NCBI RefSeq assembly: GCF_001267535.1
Contig: NZ_JRXE01000005.1
Location: 150,802 to 198,484 of the forward strand
DNA from: Winslowiella iniecta
Lineage (GTDB): Bacteria > Pseudomonadota > Gammaproteobacteria > Enterobacterales > Enterobacteriaceae
Length of the DNA stretch: 47,683 bases
Reading direction: 5' to 3'
Below the pieces are notes generated by a model. The model ran no database searches, was not told the origin of the DNA, and saw only the letters and a program-made list of their open reading frames with translations. Below are positions 1 to 7,517 of the stretch, piece after piece (position 1 is the stretch's first letter; every line of letters begins with the position of its first letter). The position numbers were made by a program, and so were the translations under genes.

Positions 1-139
1 TCGCCGCCTGTGCGCCAAGTACCAGCGCCAGCGGAATCACGCCCAACAGCACCGGTAAACTGGCTCTGACACCGCGCCAGAACTCTGATTTTTTTGTTAT
101 GTTACTGGCAACCGGCCAGACCGAATCTGTGTCGCTCAT
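1..139 (-). CDS. AzlC-family branched-chain amino acid exporter, large subunit (N-terminal fragment)
   Basis: Only the first 46 codons lie in the window; the gene runs off the left edge. The product starts MSDTDSVWPVASN and continues into a GVRASLPVLLGVIPLALVLG segment, which resembles the first membrane helix region of AzlC/YgaZ-type permeases. In that family AzlC works with a small AzlD/YgaH partner in the inner membrane to export branched-chain or related amino acids. The start at 139 has a very good ribosome binding site (CAGGAGGTGAT directly upstream). The gene is divergent from an Lrp/AsnC-family regulator, a common pairing for amino-acid exporters, which supports the call. The AzlD partner would be outside the window. 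Confidence 0.72.
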   Translation of the reverse strand, partial: MSDTDSVWPVASNITKKSEFWRGVRASLPVLLGVIPLALVLGAQAA

Positions 140-263
140 ATCACCTCCTGAAGGAGGGGAATTATACGCTTTTCGCCGTGAAATTGGGTTGCTAATCTGC
201 CAGGCATTCGTTATCAATTGGCACTTAAATGCTAATTTTTCGCAAAAAATGGAAGCTGATGCC
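140..263. promoter_or_regulatory. Divergent azlC / lrp-like intergenic region
   Basis: This 124-bp region holds the promoters of the exporter gene and the Lrp-like regulator. The right half is AT-rich (for example TTATCAATTGGCAC and AAATGCTAATTTTTCG), as expected of an Lrp-family binding site. No single operator can be fixed by eye. Autoregulation and regulation of the exporter are inferred from gene arrangement. Confidence 0.4.
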
Positions 264-725
264 ATGAATCTGGATCTTACCGATCGCAAAATCCTTAATG
301 CGCTGCAACGCGATGGCCGCATGCAAAATATTGACCTGGCGCGTGAGGTTGGCCTGTCACCCTCTCCCTGTCTGCGGCGGGTTAAGCAGCTTGAGCAAAG
401 TGGGGTGATCAAGGGCTATGTGGCGCTGATTGACGGTGCTAAAGTGCAACGTAATGTCACCATTTTTACCCGCGTCTGGCTGACCCGGCAGGATGCTGAA
501 ACGGTGGATCATTTTGCGGCTGAAATTATGAAGTTACCTGAAGTGGTCGAGTGTCATCTGATGGCCGGAGAGTGTGATTATCTGTTGCGGGTGATTACCG
601 CCAGCCTCGATGATTATCGTCAGTTACAGATTAATCATCTGACGCGTATTCGTGGCGTTTCCAGTATTAAAACCGATATTCCGATGCAGTGTTATAAACA
701 GACCACCGAATTGCCATTATTGTAA
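264..725 (+). CDS. Lrp/AsnC-family transcriptional regulator
   Basis: A 153-aa protein of normal length for the Lrp/AsnC family. Residues 1-60 carry the helix-turn-helix (LDLTDRKILNALQRDGR, then LAREVGLSPSPCLRRVKQLE). The rest is the RAM/AsnC ligand-binding domain, including the GxCDYLLRV-like segment (GECDYLLRVI). The start at 264 is chosen because MNLDLTDRKIL is the canonical beginning and GGAAGC lies about 8 nt upstream; an in-frame ATG at 249 is less likely. It is not Lrp itself. It is divergent from an AzlC-type exporter gene and probably controls it in response to an amino acid. The effector is unknown. Confidence 0.9.
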   Translation: MNLDLTDRKILNALQRDGRMQNIDLAREVGLSPSPCLRRVKQLEQSGVIKGYVALIDGAKVQRNVTIFTRVWLTRQDAETVDHFAAEIMKLPEVVECHLMAGECDYLLRVITASLDDYRQLQINHLTRIRGVSSIKTDIPMQCYKQTTELPLL

Positions 726-941
726 CGGCGTTGCTGTCTGACCCTGCCCGCTATCTCGCCCTGAATTCATTTTTGGTTATCAAATCGGGGCGTGAAATTT
801 GCCTTTCTCCTGCCGCCATAAGGTTAGTTACTGCCGGTAATCTATTAAAATCCATTAACAATCAACAGGTTAATTAACCGCCGTTCTCATTTTTTGCAAC
901 ACTTTAGAAGTTAATAAATCTTTACAAATCTATAGACAGAG

Positions 942-957
942 TGTGAGATATATCACC
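942..957. promoter_or_regulatory. CRP-cAMP binding site
   Basis: TGTGA-GATATA-TCACC matches the CRP consensus TGTGA-N6-TCACA at 9 of 10 conserved positions. Its centre lies only 36 bp before the dehydrogenase start at 986. This is too close for classical class I or II activation of a promoter with a normal leader, so it may act at an unusual position or repress a promoter just upstream, where a TATAGA -10-like hexamer lies at 931-936. A 12-bp perfect palindrome (GGTTAATTAACC) lies further up at 868-879 and could be a second operator. Confidence 0.6.
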
Positions 958-985
958 TTTTCATGTTTCAAAAATGTAGGTTTAG

Positions 986-1507
986 ATGATAACTCGCAGG
1001 CAGGTTCTCATTTCTGGTGCAGCCCTTGGCGGGTTTGCAGCACTGAATCCGGTTTTGTCATGGGCGTCAACGCCCGCCGCCGCGTCCGATCCGGGTGTGT
1101 TCTATACATTGTCGAAATTACTGACCCAGCGTGCGGCATTAAGTCAGGTAGTGTCTGCCCGTGCGCTGCATTGTCTGGTGTCAGAAGATGCCGATTTCCT
1201 GGTAAAAATGCATGCGCTGGTGGCGGCATTAAACACGGCGAATATTACCGATGCCGACCAGTTAAATGGTCACCCGATGATGCAAAATCGCCTCGCTGGC
1301 GAAACGGTAAAGAAAATTGTCTCCGCCTGGTATCTCGGGTTTACCGGCACGCCGGTATCGCTGCGTGCGGTTGATAACACCCGCTTTGTCACCTACACCG
1401 ATGCCCTGATGTATACGCCAACGCTTGATGCCACGGTTATTCCGACTTATTCGCGTGGGCATACCAATTACTGGACGCAGCCGCCAGCCACCATAAAAAA
1501 CGATTAA
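986..1507 (+). CDS. Sugar/sugar-acid dehydrogenase small (gamma) subunit, Tat-exported
   Basis: A 173-aa protein with a twin-arginine signal (MITRRQVLISGAALGGFAAL, RR at 4-5). The remainder resembles the FAD-SLDH/gluconate dehydrogenase small-subunit family, recognisable by VSAWYLGFTG, TYTDALMY and VIPTYSRGHTNYW. In membrane-bound gluconate, 2-ketogluconate or sorbitol dehydrogenases this subunit forms a complex with the flavoprotein and is thought to help carry it to the periplasm, since the flavoprotein lacks a signal peptide. It is first of three genes in the usual small-large-cytochrome order. The substrate cannot be settled from sequence; gluconate or 2-keto-gluconate is most likely by analogy with Pantoea. 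The start is fixed by the Tat motif. Confidence 0.85.
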   Translation: MITRRQVLISGAALGGFAALNPVLSWASTPAAASDPGVFYTLSKLLTQRAALSQVVSARALHCLVSEDADFLVKMHALVAALNTANITDADQLNGHPMMQNRLAGETVKKIVSAWYLGFTGTPVSLRAVDNTRFVTYTDALMYTPTLDATVIPTYSRGHTNYWTQPPATIKND

Positions 1508-1535
1508 TCTTTTTCTTCTTATTGTGAGCAACACC

Positions 1536-3125
1536 ATGAGCAAACACTATGATGCCGATGTGATAGTCATCGGTTCGGGTGCATTGGGTAGCAATGCCGC
1601 CACCACCCTTGCCCGCAAAGGCAAATCGGTGATTATTCTGGAAGCCGGTGAGAAAATTCCGCGCTGGAAAATTGTCGAAAATTTCCGTAATTCCCCGAAA
1701 AAGGCCAACTACAACTCGCCTTATCCTAATCAGCCGTGGGCGCACCACTCTTACGACGAACAATATATCGAAAATACCGGCTCGTTTGATTTCCGTCCCG
1801 GCATGCTGAAACTGGTGGGCGGCACGACCTGGCACTGGGCTTCCGCCTGCTGGCGCTATCTGCCCAATGATATGAAACTGAAAACGCTGTATGGCGTTGG
1901 TCGTGACTGGCCGATGGAGTACAGCGAGTTAGAGCCGTGGTATGTCAAAGCTGAGCTGGCAATGGGCGTATGCGGTAGCGACACCGATGACCAGAGCGGG
2001 CAAGGCGGCAGCGCTTTTCCACCGCGTTCGCAGCCTTATCCGATGGAGCCGGAAGGGGAAACTTACCTGTTCCAGCGCCTGAAAAGCCGCATCAGCCCGG
2101 CGGGTTACCACTTTATTCATGAGCCGAATGCGCGCGCGACGCGTCCGTATGACGGTCGTCCGGCTTGCAGCGGCAACAATAACTGTATGCCGGTTTGCCC
2201 GATTGGTTCGATGTACAGCGGCGATAAACATGCTCAGCATGCGGAAGATGCCGGTGCGCAGCTGATGACCGATGCCACTGCCTGGAAGCTGGAAAAAGGT
2301 GCTGACGGCAATATTGTTGCGGTACACGTTCGCAGTTCAAAAGGCGAAGATAAACGGCTGACGGCGAAGTACTTTATTGTCGCGGCTCACGGACTGGAAA
2401 CCCCTAAGCTGTTGCTGATTTCTGATGTTGCTAACAGTTCCGATCAGGTGGGACGTAACCTGATGGATCACACTGGCATGGGCCTGCAATTCCTTGCGGA
2501 TGAGCCGGTCTGGCCGGGTCGGGGTGCGGTACAGCAGGGCGGTATTTTCAACTTCCGCGATGGCGATTTCCGTAAAAAACACGCCGCGATTAAACATGCC
2601 ATTTCCAATAACGTTCCGAATATGAATATTGCTCAGCGACTGATCGCGGATGGCGTATTGGGTCATGAACTGGATAAGCAGATTCGTCATCAGGCAGCGC
2701 GCTGGGTGGATATTTCCACCGTGTTTGAAATCCTGCCGCATGCCAGCAATACCGTGCGCCCCAGCACCACCCGCAAGGACGCGCTCGGTATCCCGATGCT
2801 GACCGTTAACTACGAAGTTGATGACTATGTTAAAGCCGCTAAAGCGGTAGTGGACGCAGATTATAAGAAGTTTGTCAGCCTGATGGGCGGCACGGTGATT
2901 GAGGACAACACCGGCTGGCAGAACCGTGACCATCTGATGGGTACGGTGATTATGGGAGATAACGCGAAAGATTCGGTGGTGAACCATGAGTGCCGCAGCT
3001 GGGATCACAGCAATCTTTTCCTCGCGACCACCGGCGTTATTCCGGCATCCGGTGTGATTAACCCGACCCTGACCGGCGTTGCACTGAGTATTCGTGCGGC
3101 TGAAATCATCGATCGGGAGATTTAA
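1536..3125 (+). CDS. GMC-family FAD-dependent dehydrogenase, large subunit (gluconate / 2-ketogluconate type)
   Basis: A 529-aa flavoprotein. The N-terminal FAD motif is VIGSGALGSNAATTLARKG; a GGTTWHW segment follows. A cysteine cluster CSGNNNCMPVCPIGSMYSG near the middle is typical of the gluconate/2-ketogluconate dehydrogenase flavoproteins. The C-terminal GMC signature has DHLMGTVIMGDN, with the presumed catalytic His, and GVINPTLTGVALSIRAAEII. It oxidises a sugar or sugar acid in the periplasm and passes electrons to the cytochrome encoded next. No signal peptide is visible, so export probably depends on the Tat signal of the small subunit. A GTG at 1524 is an alternative start giving four more residues. 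It lies 2 bp before the cytochrome gene. Confidence 0.9.
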   Translation: MSKHYDADVIVIGSGALGSNAATTLARKGKSVIILEAGEKIPRWKIVENFRNSPKKANYNSPYPNQPWAHHSYDEQYIENTGSFDFRPGMLKLVGGTTWHWASACWRYLPNDMKLKTLYGVGRDWPMEYSELEPWYVKAELAMGVCGSDTDDQSGQGGSAFPPRSQPYPMEPEGETYLFQRLKSRISPAGYHFIHEPNARATRPYDGRPACSGNNNCMPVCPIGSMYSGDKHAQHAEDAGAQLMTDATAWKLEKGADGNIVAVHVRSSKGEDKRLTAKYFIVAAHGLETPKLLLISDVANSSDQVGRNLMDHTGMGLQFLADEPVWPGRGAVQQGGIFNFRDGDFRKKHAAIKHAISNNVPNMNIAQRLIADGVLGHELDKQIRHQAARWVDISTVFEILPHASNTVRPSTTRKDALGIPMLTVNYEVDDYVKAAKAVVDADYKKFVSLMGGTVIEDNTGWQNRDHLMGTVIMGDNAKDSVVNHECRSWDHSNLFLATTGVIPASGVINPTLTGVALSIRAAEIIDREI

Positions 3126-3127
3126 TT

Positions 3128-4525
3128 ATGCAGATCACCAGTAAATTTTTCGCCGCCACACTGCTGCTGGCCTCTTTCGGCAGCACCGCCGCGCTAAGCG
3201 CTGAACCCTCTTCTGCCGATGCGTCGCGGGTAAAACGCGGTGAGTATCTCGCCGTCGCGGCAGACTGCGGCGCTTGCCATCGTCAGACCACGGAGGACGG
3301 CGCGCCCTTTGCCGGCGGCTACGCCATTGATTCGCCGATGGGGCGCATTATTGCCAGCAATATCACCCCGTCGAAGCAATATGGCATTGGACAGTATACC
3401 GAGCAGCAGTTTGCCGATGCGCTGCGTAAAGGGGTCGCCGCCGACGGCAGCAATCTCTATCCGGCGATGCCTTATACCGCTTACCAGGGGATGACTGACG
3501 ACGATATTCATGCACTGTACAGCTACTTTATGCTGGCGGTAAAACCGGCCGATTTTGCGCCGGATGAGCATACCCGTCTGAGTTTCCCGTTTAATATCCG
3601 GCAAATCATGTGGGGCTGGAATCTGCTGTACCGTAATGATCAACCGTTTGAAAAAAAGCCCGATTTATCTGAGCAGCTGAATCGCGGTAAGTATCTGGTC
3701 GATGTGCTGGCGCACTGTAGTACCTGTCATACGCCGCGCAATATGATGATGGCCGAAGACAGCAGTCAGTATCTGGCCGGTAGCCCGCTGGGTGGCTGGT
3801 ATGCGCCGAATATCACCCCGGATAACAGCGGGATTGGTGACTGGAGTCAGGACGATATTGTCAGCTACCTGAAAACCGGGCATCTGGCTGGCAAAGCGCA
3901 GGCTGCCGGGCCGATGGGTGAAGCCGTTGAGCACAGTTTCCGCTATCTCGATGATAAAGATCTGCATGCCATTGCCGCCTGGATTAAGCAGGTGCCAGCG
4001 ATCGCTACGCCGGTTGCTAAGCCGTCAGCTCAGCCAGCAGAAAAGGTGGATATTAATCAGGTGGTGAAAGGACAGGGCGATCAGGCATCGCTGGCTGACA
4101 GCCGCTCAACCGATGGCGCTGAACTGTACAACGGCGCATGCGCCAGCTGTCACGGGCGCGAAGGGCAAGGCACGGCGGATAACTTCTATCCTTCACTGAC
4201 CCATAACAGCGCGGTTTCTGGCCCGACGGCGCAGAATCTGGTGATGACGATTGTTGAGGGTATCCATCGCAAAGGCAGTGACAGTGATGTCGGCATGCCG
4301 GCGTTTGATCAGCAATTAAATGATGCGCAAATCGCGGCTGTGACTCACTACGTGCGCCATCAGTTTGGCAATATCAATGAGGATATCTCAGCGGATCAGG
4401 TTAAAACTCTGCGTAACGGTGGCGAAGCGCCATTTATCGTGCGCTATGTTGATTATCTGATTGCGGCGGGGGTATTTATCGCCTTGTTATTACTGCTGCT
4501 AATTGTACGTCTGCGTAAGAAATAG
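3128..4525 (+). CDS. Triheme cytochrome c subunit of the sugar-acid dehydrogenase
   Basis: A 465-aa protein with an N-terminal signal peptide (cleavage probably near ALSA-EP, residue 25). It has three CXXCH heme sites: CGACH (47-51), CSTCH (197-201) and CASCH (338-342). A C-terminal membrane anchor (YLIAAGVFIALLLLLLIV) ends in RLRKK. This is the standard architecture of the cytochrome subunit of gluconate, 2-ketogluconate and sorbitol dehydrogenases, which transfers electrons from the flavoprotein to ubiquinone at the outer face of the inner membrane. It is the last gene of the operon and converges on narI across a strong bidirectional terminator. Confidence 0.92.
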   Translation: MQITSKFFAATLLLASFGSTAALSAEPSSADASRVKRGEYLAVAADCGACHRQTTEDGAPFAGGYAIDSPMGRIIASNITPSKQYGIGQYTEQQFADALRKGVAADGSNLYPAMPYTAYQGMTDDDIHALYSYFMLAVKPADFAPDEHTRLSFPFNIRQIMWGWNLLYRNDQPFEKKPDLSEQLNRGKYLVDVLAHCSTCHTPRNMMMAEDSSQYLAGSPLGGWYAPNITPDNSGIGDWSQDDIVSYLKTGHLAGKAQAAGPMGEAVEHSFRYLDDKDLHAIAAWIKQVPAIATPVAKPSAQPAEKVDINQVVKGQGDQASLADSRSTDGAELYNGACASCHGREGQGTADNFYPSLTHNSAVSGPTAQNLVMTIVEGIHRKGSDSDVGMPAFDQQLNDAQIAAVTHYVRHQFGNINEDISADQVKTLRNGGEAPFIVRYVDYLIAAGVFIALLLLLLIVRLRKK

Positions 4526-4530
4526 CCGCT

Positions 4531-4573
4531 AAAAATATAACGGCATCCTCCGTCGGGGGATGCCGTTATTTTT
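4531..4573. terminator. Bidirectional rho-independent terminator between the cytochrome gene and narI
   Basis: A 12-bp perfect stem (ATAACGGCATCC at 4537-4548 pairing with 4558-4569) encloses a short GC-rich loop. It is flanked by A5 on the left and T5 on the right, so it can end transcription from both converging operons. Confidence 0.9.
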
Positions 4574-4579
4574 GCGCGC

Positions 4580-5257
4580 TTACCCTCTTTTACGCACCAG
4601 CTGGGTGCGGCGGGTCATAAATTCCAGCGGCACGCTCCAGATATGCACCAGGCGCGTAAAAGGGAACAGCAGAAACAGCGTCATACCAGTCACCAGATGC
4701 ACGCGGAAAATCGGTGCCACGCCGTCGAGGAAGTGTGACGCACCGAAGCGGAAGGTCACGATGTGCTGTGCCCAGTTAACCAGCTTCATCATTTCACTGC
4801 CGTCGAGATGCTGCGCCGAAAACGGAATGGTGGCGAGACCGAGCGTGACCTGCACCATTAACAGCGCCAGAATCAGAATGTCGGCGACGCTGGACGAGGC
4901 GCGCACTCGCGCCACAAACACGCGACGGAACAGCAGCATCATACCGCCAATCCACATGGTGACGCCGCAGATGCCGCCCAGCACCATCGCCATCCACTGT
5001 TTGGCCGGCAAAGACAGAAATGACTGATACATCCAGTGCGGTGTCAGCATGCCTACGATATGACCGAAAAAAATACCGATAACGCCAATATGGAACAGAT
5101 TTGACGCCAGACGCATCCAGCGTTTATCCAGGATCTGGCTCGATCCGGCGCGCCAGCTGTACTGACCGTAGTCATAACGTAACAGGCTGCCGAGCAGAAA
5201 CACCGTCCCGACGATATACGGGTAGATATCAAAGAAAAACAGGTTTAAGAACGACAT
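4580..5257 (-). CDS. narI: Respiratory nitrate reductase gamma subunit NarI (cytochrome b)
   Basis: A 225-aa protein, the same length as E. coli NarI. It begins [20 protein letters not shown] and has five hydrophobic membrane segments with conserved His residues ([15 protein letters not shown] near the second helix; a C-terminal [14 protein letters not shown] helix), the expected b-heme ligands. It oxidises quinol at the membrane and feeds electrons to NarH. The start at 5257 follows a GGGAGG ribosome binding site and overlaps the narJ stop by one base (TAATG). A longer in-frame reading upstream lacks family similarity and is not the start. Confidence 0.96.
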   Translation of the reverse strand: MSFLNLFFFDIYPYIVGTVFLLGSLLRYDYGQYSWRAGSSQILDKRWMRLASNLFHIGVIGIFFGHIVGMLTPHWMYQSFLSLPAKQWMAMVLGGICGVTMWIGGMMLLFRRVFVARVRASSSVADILILALLMVQVTLGLATIPFSAQHLDGSEMMKLVNWAQHIVTFRFGASHFLDGVAPIFRVHLVTGMTLFLLFPFTRLVHIWSVPLEFMTRRTQLVRKRG

Positions 5258-5982
5258 TATTTTCCCTCCCGATAATTCGGCTGCGCTTGTGCAATATTCA
5301 GATATTGCGGGGCGACAGCGCCGGAAAAACGCTGCTGATGTTGACGCGTTTCGCCGCAATCCCCCTGCTGCGTAGCCATAAAACGCACCTGTTCCTCTTC
5401 CCACACCGCATCCAGTGCGGCGGGGGTATCGTCACGCGCTTCCTGCTCTACCTTTTCCTGCAGATGCTCACTGCTGGCGTCACTGCCGGAAAGCTGGGTG
5501 AGCAGCTCGAGAAGCAGGGCGTAGTGGCTGTCGCGCTGATGCAGACGGGCGGCCAGCAGCGCGAGAATCGGCGCAATACTTTCCAGCCAGCTGGTGGCTT
5601 CTTCCGGGCTGAGCTGCGCGAGAAATTCAAGAAACAGCGGCAGATGATCCGGCAACTCATTGCTGTTCAGATCGAATCCGGCCTGACGATAGTGATCCAG
5701 CAGATCGACCATCGCCTGACCGCGATCGCGTGATTCGCCGTGTACATGTTCAAATAACAGCAGCGACAGCGATCGGCCACGATCGAACAGGCTGCCGTAA
5801 TCGGCCTGCGCATCCAGCAAGCGGCCGGAGATACGCCACTCAATGACGCGCTTCAGCATCGCCTGCTGACTGGCGTTCAGTTCCGCTAACTCGTCCACCG
5901 CCGCCAGCAGTTCTTCTTTTGCCTGCCAGAGAGCGTCATCGGGATAGTCCAGTAACCGGGAAAGTATCAGTAACGATCTCAT
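5257..5982 (-). CDS. narJ: Nitrate reductase molybdenum cofactor assembly chaperone NarJ
   Basis: A 241-aa acidic cytoplasmic protein (E. coli NarJ is 236 aa). It opens [19 protein letters not shown] and has the family segment [33 protein letters not shown] (given here as landmarks around residues 80-115). NarJ binds apo-NarG, enables cofactor and Fe-S insertion and coordinates docking to NarI; it is not part of the final enzyme. Translation is coupled on both sides: its ATG overlaps the narH stop (ATGA) and its stop overlaps the narI start. Confidence 0.95.
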   Translation of the reverse strand: MRSLLILSRLLDYPDDALWQAKEELLAAVDELAELNASQQAMLKRVIEWRISGRLLDAQADYGSLFDRGRSLSLLLFEHVHGESRDRGQAMVDLLDHYRQAGFDLNSNELPDHLPLFLEFLAQLSPEEATSWLESIAPILALLAARLHQRDSHYALLLELLTQLSGSDASSEHLQEKVEQEARDDTPAALDAVWEEEQVRFMATQQGDCGETRQHQQRFSGAVAPQYLNIAQAQPNYREGK

Positions 5983-7517
5983 CGGCGGCCTCCGGTGGTT
6001 TTGGCATCGACATTAATCGCGTCAATACGCTTAGCGTTGAACAGGTCGAATTTGCTGTTGCTGCCGTGGCAGCCATCGCCAAAGCTAAAGCCGCAACCAT
6101 TACGTTCCGGGAAGGCATCACGCGCCAGCTCGCGGTGGCTGGAAGGCACCACGAAACGGTCTTCATAGTTGGCAATCGCCAGGTAGCGATACATCTCTTT
6201 CGCCTGCTGTTCAGTCAGGCCAACCTCTTCCAGCGCACTGATATCGTGTTTACCTTCAACAGTTTCCATGCGTTTGTAATGACGCATTGCCAGAATGCGT
6301 TTCAGCGCGCGGGCGACCGGTTGGGTATCACCAGCGGTCAGCAGGTTCGCCAGATATTGCAGCGGAATGCGCAGTGACTCGATATCCGGCAGTACGCCGT
6401 TTTGCGCCAGCACGCCAGCATCGGCAGCCGACTGAATCGGCGACAGCGGCGGCACATACCACACCATCGGCAGGGTGCGGTATTCCGGATGCAGCGGCAG
6501 CGCCAGCTTCCATTCCATCGCCATTTTGTATACCGGCGAACGCTGTGCGGCCTCGATGACGCTCATCGGCACGCCATCTTTCTCAGCCTGAGCAATCACC
6601 GCCGGGTCATGAGGATTAAGGAATACCGACAGCTGACGCTCATACAGATCCTGCGTGCTTTCGCTGGAAGCGGCTTGCTCAATGGCATCGGCGTCGTACA
6701 GCACCACGCCGAGGTAGCGGATACGGCCGACACAGGTTTCGGAACAGACGGTCGGCATACCCGATTCAATTCGCGGATAACAGAAAATGCACTTCTCAGA
6801 TTTGCCGCTCTTCCAGTTAAAATAGATTTTTTTGTACGGGCAGCCGCTGACGCACATGCGCCAGCCACGGCACTTATCCTCATCAATCAGTACAATGCCA
6901 TCCTCTTCGCGCTTATAGATGGCGCCGCTTGGGCAACTGGCAGTACAGGCCGGATTCAGGCAGTGCTCGCACAGGCGCGGCAGATACATCATAAAAGTGC
7001 TTTCAAACTGGCCGTACATCTCTTTCTGGATATGCGCGAAGTTTTTATCCTGCGAGCGTTTGGCAAATTCGCCGCCGAGATCGTCTTCCCAGTTGGCGCT
7101 GCGATGGATTTTCTCCATCCGTTTGCCGGTCAGCAGCGAGCGAGGACGTGCAATCGGCTGTGCTTTGCCGGGTTTCGCGGTGTGCAGATGCTGATAATCG
7201 AAATCGAATGGCTCATAGTAATCATCGATCTGCGGCATATGCGGGTTAGCAAAAAGATTTGCCAGAATGCTGAGTCGTCCGCCCTGACGCGGCTGCAATT
7301 TGCCGCTGATCTTACGAATCCAGCCACCCTGCCATTTCTCCTGATTTTCCCAGTCGATCGGGTAGCCAACGCCAGGTTTGGTCTCGACGTTATTAAACCA
7401 GCCATACTCCATGCCTTCACGGCTGGTCCAGACGTTTTTACAGGTGACTGAACAGGTGTGGCAGCCAATGCACTTATCCAGGTTCATCACCATGCCAACT
7501 TGTGAGCGGATTTTCAT
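5979..7517 (-). CDS. narH: Respiratory nitrate reductase beta subunit NarH
   Basis: A 512-aa Fe-S protein. The first cluster motif CIGCHTCSVTC is near residue 16. Further groups are CEHCLNPACTASCPSGA, CRGWRMCVSGCPYKKIYF (the Trp in place of Cys marks the [3Fe-4S] site) and CIFCYPRI followed by CSETCVGRIRYLG. This is the full set for three [4Fe-4S] clusters and one [3Fe-4S] cluster that carry electrons from NarI to NarG at the cytoplasmic face. The ATG overlaps the narG stop by 4 bp, so the subunits are translationally coupled. Confidence 0.97.
   Translation of the reverse strand: MKIRSQVGMVMNLDKCIGCHTCSVTCKNVWTSREGMEYGWFNNVETKPGVGYPIDWENQEKWQGGWIRKISGKLQPRQGGRLSILANLFANPHMPQIDDYYEPFDFDYQHLHTAKPGKAQPIARPRSLLTGKRMEKIHRSANWEDDLGGEFAKRSQDKNFAHIQKEMYGQFESTFMMYLPRLCEHCLNPACTASCPSGAIYKREEDGIVLIDEDKCRGWRMCVSGCPYKKIYFNWKSGKSEKCIFCYPRIESGMPTVCSETCVGRIRYLGVVLYDADAIEQAASSESTQDLYERQLSVFLNPHDPAVIAQAEKDGVPMSVIEAAQRSPVYKMAMEWKLALPLHPEYRTLPMVWYVPPLSPIQSAADAGVLAQNGVLPDIESLRIPLQYLANLLTAGDTQPVARALKRILAMRHYKRMETVEGKHDISALEEVGLTEQQAKEMYRYLAIANYEDRFVVPSSHRELARDAFPERNGCGFSFGDGCHGSNSKFDLFNAKRIDAINVDAKTTGGRR

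Noticed and set aside
943-1374. A plus-strand frame overlapping the dehydrogenase small subunit
   Set aside because: The other frame has a twin-arginine signal and family motifs; this one is Arg/Cys-rich shadow sequence.
4560-5027. A 155-codon plus-strand frame opposite narI
   Set aside because: It is antisense to a well-conserved membrane protein and begins in the terminator.
6402-7451. A 349-codon plus-strand frame opposite narH
   Set aside because: NarH on the minus strand is unmistakable; the plus-strand translation is low-quality sequence without ribosome binding site or motifs.
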